From NCBI GenBank assembly GCA_023052935.1, contig CM041292.1:174406900-174470899 (forward strand): a stretch of 64,000 nt of DNA, written 5' to 3'. The notes under the pieces were generated by a model that saw nothing but the letters and a program-made list of their open reading frames with translations, was not told the origin of the DNA and ran no database searches. Source of the DNA: Piezodorus guildinii (lineage: Eukaryota > Arthropoda > Insecta > Hemiptera > Pentatomidae). Every line of letters starts with the position of its first letter. The first letter of the stretch is position 1. Of this stretch, positions 47,601 to 53,600 are shown in pieces. A program made the position numbers and the translations under genes.

Positions 47601-50600
47601 CCCATGTTCTATGTCTTCAATCTCATCCTACCATGCATCCTCATCAATTGTATAGGTAGTCTAATCATATCACATTAAAACAACACATAATTTCTATAGG
47701 TTTGTTCCAACAGAAACTGCCAGATGCACCAGAAAGCTGCTGTTCAGTTTTTCGGTCCTAAACCTAACAGCGCATCTGTCGACTCAACAGTTTAATGCTT
47801 GACAAAACACGTGATATAGTATATTACTTCAGGTTTAGGCAAATATTAAATTTAAAATTAGAAAAGGGGTCAACGGTGGTTTAATGGCCAGCGTAACAGC
47901 CTTCTAGAGTCAAGGTCATGGGTCCAAACTGTTCTTTATTTTTTTCCTTTTGGTTCATCGCGTTGTCCTGATCTCCAAAATCTTTTCGATTTTTCTTTAT
48001 CTTCAATAATTACCGATTTTTGGTGTAATTATAATTATAATAATTACATATATAAAAACAAATATACAGATCGTTTTATTTTATTATTTTTTTTTTCGCT
48101 GCCTTCACTGAGTTTACTGTATTTCTTACTTTACTGATTCTAAAAATCTATAGATATTTTTCCCCACCTTAAAAAAAAACTGCGTTATAGGCAAATATAT
48201 AAGTAAAATTTCATTTTTTATTTTTTTATTTTCTTTTTACATAATTATTCGCGGATTTTTGGATATAAAAACAAATTTTCTTTATCTTCGAAAATAATGG
48301 AGTTATTGAATTAAATCGCTTTTTATGTTTTGTTTTTTTATTCAATTGTCGAGTTCTACTTGAAATGTAAGCCCTTAAATTTTGAAAGGGGGCAATTTTT
48401 TTTAGGTCTATTAGAAATATTTTTTTTTTCTTTTACTTTTTTTTTTTTTCACAGCTGTCAGGCAGTTGACCATCAGTGAATGTGACAGCGTAAGGGTTTG
48501 ACCTTGTGGCGTGGTAGGGCACGATGGATAGAGTAATACCCACCGCCACCTCTTTCTTTCATGATTCCATTATGCATTTATAGCACTTAAATAAGTATAT
48601 ATTTATATAAGTGTTTGAGTATATAACCTGTATTTATGTTAAGATGAAATGGCGAATAACACAAAAACTTCTTAGAGGAAATACATCCTTTTCCAGTTGG
48701 AAATTAAACAATAGTTACTAAGCTAAATACAGTTTTTCCTTTTTTTATATTATTTTATTACCTTTTCTCGTATATAGTGAAACGAAAAATATATAATGCT
48801 TGAATTAAGAGCATGTGAACTTTTCTTTTCGATATATCTAGTAGGGGTAGGCATGATCGAATGACGATTATCGGATCATTCGATTATTACAATCATTCGG
48901 ATTAATCGATTATCGGATTAATCAGTGTGGATAAGCGAATGATCAATAATCGAACGACTTTTTTTTTTTTTTTTTTTTCACATGAATCACCTCTCACAAT
49001 GCATACTAATCATTCGATCATTCGATTATGAAATCAGTCGATTATTTAAATCATCAAAGTCCGATCATCCGATTATGACGATCATTCGATAATGCCCACC
49101 CCTAATATCTAGCATATATAATTGAAGATATTTTTTTTTTTATATGGTTTAATTTTTGGTTTTAATGAAGAATGTACGAGATATATATCATGAAATCCAT
49201 CACAGTACAAAAATAATACCCATAGATTATAAGTTAAAAAACAATAATTCTTTTTAAATTCAAGGATAAATATATATGAATGAATGAAAAAATAACTTTA
49301 TTCTGGGACTAGGTCCCTTAAGAATATCCTACAAGAAAAATAAGTATTGTAACTGGCCAAAGGAAAAATAAAACAAACAAAAAACTAATAACATTAATGA
49401 TTACAATAAATATATACAATTATTTTAAATGATAGAGAATAATTTTGTATATAATTATAATAATAGTAGATAATTATAACAATAGAGAATAATGTTGGGA
49501 GAATAATTAAAAATAAAAATCAACTTTACTATTAATTATACGTAAAGTTATTTTTCAACATTTTTTAAATAACTTTAATCGCTATACTCAAATTAGTTGG
49601 CATGGTTGGGAAGCAAGATGGTGTTCAAAAAGGAGAGATTTGAATGAAGATTGGGAAGGAGGATGACCTTTGATGGGAGAGAATTCCAGACAAAAGTGTC
49701 CGGGGCTAAGAAGGAATATATATACTTTTTGGTTCTATGGGAAAGCGTATAGAGGTCAGAAAGGTGGGATCTGGTTTCCCAGGTATGGATTGTGAATTCA
49801 AATTGCAGTAGTCTGTAGACGCAAGAAGGGCGGTGGGATGGAATGACTTGATAGAGAAAGGAACCAAGAAAATATTGCCTTCGAATCGAGGGAAATAGCC
49901 TCTTTGACTCACCATAGAGGAGGAATACATGTTACCGTCTAGAGGTACCTAAGACAAATCTTAAGAAACAGCTTGTGACTTTTCAATCTGCCCTCAAGCA
50001 CCTTCGAGAGGCCGCCATTTACCACACAACTATAGTCAAAAATGGGGAGAAATAAGAAGAGATACTAGGAGCTTCAGGATGCGTACAATACAGTAAAGGA
50101 TACGGACAATGCAGGCCATCTAAGTCTAAATAAATAATTCTTGCAAAATGTTATCGGCATCGAACCTTCGGGTTCGGTAGGCCTCTTATTATTATTATTA
50201 CTAGGAGCTTCAGGGAGGAGTGTGGGAGGATGTGACGGGATCGCTAAAATAGTTTCAGTGTACTTATCGATCTTTGGGAAATTTGGGTTCCGAGATAGGT
50301 TCTGGTTAAGGATTACGCCAAGGTTTTTGACGGAGGAGCTGAAGGTAATAGGGTGATGATTAAGCAAAAGAGAAGGAAGGGTGATAATAGAACTATTTGT
50401 GATACTGAAAAGATACGCTATTATTATAAATCAGATTCAGAAGAAAAGTGTATATCCACCAAAGGCAGATACTCGTTGTTTTTTGTTTTTTTTAAATATA
50501 TTCTAAGCCGCAAAAGATGTGAAAGGGTGATTTATTTTTAAGTCGCATCGAGCTTAGTCTTTCCATTCCTTGCTTAGTTATTAAATTGAGGATATCTCGA

Positions 50601-53600
50601 AATTTCGTCACTGAGAGTTATTTGTTTTTGAATTCATAATGACATAAGGGTATATTCAGAAAAAATGCCTTCTGCAGTAAAAACGTTTTTAGCCACCGTT
50701 CTGTTGTGATTAAAAAACTGGTAAAGAAAATGAAGGAGGAAGAGGAAGAGAAATTGCCTCAAATGGGCGAGACAGATGGAAACATGACAAGTCGGCCAGG
50801 GATCTGCTCCCGAAAAGAACAATCTCTTGATTACTACTGAAAGAGTGGAAAATATCCTTACGAGCAGTCCCTAGAAAAACTAAACAGTCCGCGAAAAATC
50901 TCATATATATTAGATTCGCATAAATCTTATAAATTTATGAAATATACAAAAGATTTTTGGTTAGTAATTATATTATAGTAGTTTATATTTTCATTTTTAA
51001 TGAAAGAACTTATTGATTTATTATTTTCAATAATTAGCCCTCATAGAGAGCTTATGTTTCAAGAAGCATAGAACCCGAATAACGAATTTAAAAACAATCC
51101 GTTTGTCTGCCGTCCGTGGCATTTCTCCGTAACTATTCCACCGATGATCATGTAACGATCATCCTAACACCTAGACGTTTATATCAGCCAATTATTTTTA
51201 ATATGGCGACCGATTAAAAGTGATTTAATTCATTAACTCAGTTTTTGAAAATGAGAAAAAAATCATTTTTTTTTTAACCCAAAAAACACGAGTTATTATA
51301 AAAAAAAAACAGAGAAGAAAGAAAAAGAAAAAAATAAATTAAATTTTACACATAAATACACCCATAACTCAGTTATTTTTGAACATCAGGAAAAATATGT
51401 ACAAAGTTTTAGAATCAGGAAAGCGTGGTAAACAAGAAAAACAAAAACAAAAAATGAAAAAAATTGAAATCTTGCCTATATTCTCGAAGATGTTGAAAAT
51501 TTCCTCCGTTATTTTCGAAGATAGGGAGCAAATTTATTTGTCTTTTCTAACCAAAAAGCTGCTAATCATTATATATAAGAGAAAAAAGAAAAGAAAAAAA
51601 TTGAAATTTTACCCATAAATACAACCTCCGTTATTTTTAAGCTGGAGAAAAAATGTATTTGTGTTTTTTAAGAAAAAACCGCGAATAATTATGAAGAAAA
51701 AGAGACATAAGAAAAGTAAACAATTGAAATTTTACTCATAAATTAGCCCATAACTCAGTTATTTTTGAAGAGAGAGAAAAATATGTATAGTTTTAGAATC
51801 AGAAAAACGAGATAAAAGGAAAAAAGAAACAAAAAAAAGTTGATCTATTTATTTAAGTCACAAATTATAATAGATATAATTATATAAAAACTTATATAAA
51901 AAAAACCACTCGGTTATTATAGAAGATGGAAAAAAATCGAAAAGATTAAAAGCTATATAAACAGTTATACACTAATATAGCTAATTTGAAATAATAAATC
52001 ATTTTGTAATCATTTGCAGCGTTTTATTAATTTTATAACTCTTTATAATTACATTTTTAATAGAAAAACTTTCTTTTTTTTTTTTTTTTTTCTCCTGTCC
52101 CTCCAGGTGTTTAATCCATTTAATAATGAACATATTTTCTAGGGGGCCCACTAAACTATCAAACTCCTCTCCCCCATACAATCATTGCAATCCAAAATCC
52201 TACGAAAAATCCTCAATGCTCCTTACTTAGTAACTAATAAATTCATCCATAGAGACCTAAACATCCCACTTGTTGCAGACTTAGTTCGCGATAGATACAA
52301 CTCCTATAATTCCAAACTATCAGCCCAATCAAACCCGATGGTCCGTAACCTCTCAACTACATATGTTCCCGATAATCCTCCGAGGCGTCTGAAAACACGG
52401 TGGCCTCGAGATCTGCTCATAAAATAAACTTTGAAGTGCTACCACTGGGTAGCTTCTTCACATGCTTATTATTCTAATTCAGCCATTTTACTTATTGTAT
52501 TTGTATATACAGTTGTAAAAACCAGTAAAATACGTGTATGTTTAAAAAAACACTTTCTTTTTAGCTCTACTCGTATTCTACGTACCTTCTGAAAGTGGTG
52601 AAAAAGTGACACTAGGTATCAGTGCTTTGCTGTCTATGACGGTATTTTTGATGACCATCAGAGAAACGTTACCTCCAACTGAAAAAACTCCCCTGATAAG
52701 TAAGTAATGTAAATGCAGTGTACTTTTAAGTAACTTTGGAGTTTAGTGCTTTAATTTACACTATTAAAATCATTGATACAGGTTTGTACTACGGAGTAAG
52801 CATATGCCTTGTGACCTTCGCATCTGGCCTGTCAGTGGTCACCCTCAACGTATACCACAGAGGTGTCAGGGGAACCAAAGTCCCTCCTTTCATCAAGACG
52901 GTAGTTCTCGAGAAGTTAGCCACCATATTGTTCCTTCAAATAGAACCCAGGCACAAGCATTCTGTAAGTATTTATGTGCATTGTTATATTTGTTTAAATA
53001 ATATTCAAAATACCTAAATGTCCGCCTTTCCCACTATATCTTTTTAGCAATATTCCACTTACCTCAGTTGAACAGATACAATACCAAGAACTCCATTTTA
53101 GCAAACATCTTACTTGGAATCCTGACACGAGACTGAAACGACAAGATACAGCTCATAGATTAGTTTACTACAACACTTACTTGAAAACTTTCCACATACC
53201 ACAAAAACTTAATTTATATTATCATCATTAGGCCTATTAGAACATATGGGATTGAGATATGGGGATCCACCAAACCAACCAATTCCTCACGCATTCAATC
53301 CTTTCAATTCAAAATCCTCCGAAAGATCCTAAATGCCCCTTACTTTGTCACCAATAAAATAATCAATAATGACCTAAATCGTTCCAATTTTAGTATATGC
53401 ACCGCCGAAGCTAGTACGAAGACCTAAATATAGTTGCAGATCTAGACAAATAAACACTGAAGTGCTACCACTGGGTAGTTTCTTCACACGCCTATATCAA
53501 GCCCATATGATTAATTAACACGTTTACTTAATGTATTTTATTGTATATTACAGTTGTAAATTTCTTTAAAATAAAAAAATAAAATAAAAACCCTAAATAC

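Noticed and set aside
51379..51618. Lys-rich frame of 79 codons
   Set aside because: It is produced by the satellite-related repeat and is not maintained in the other copies.
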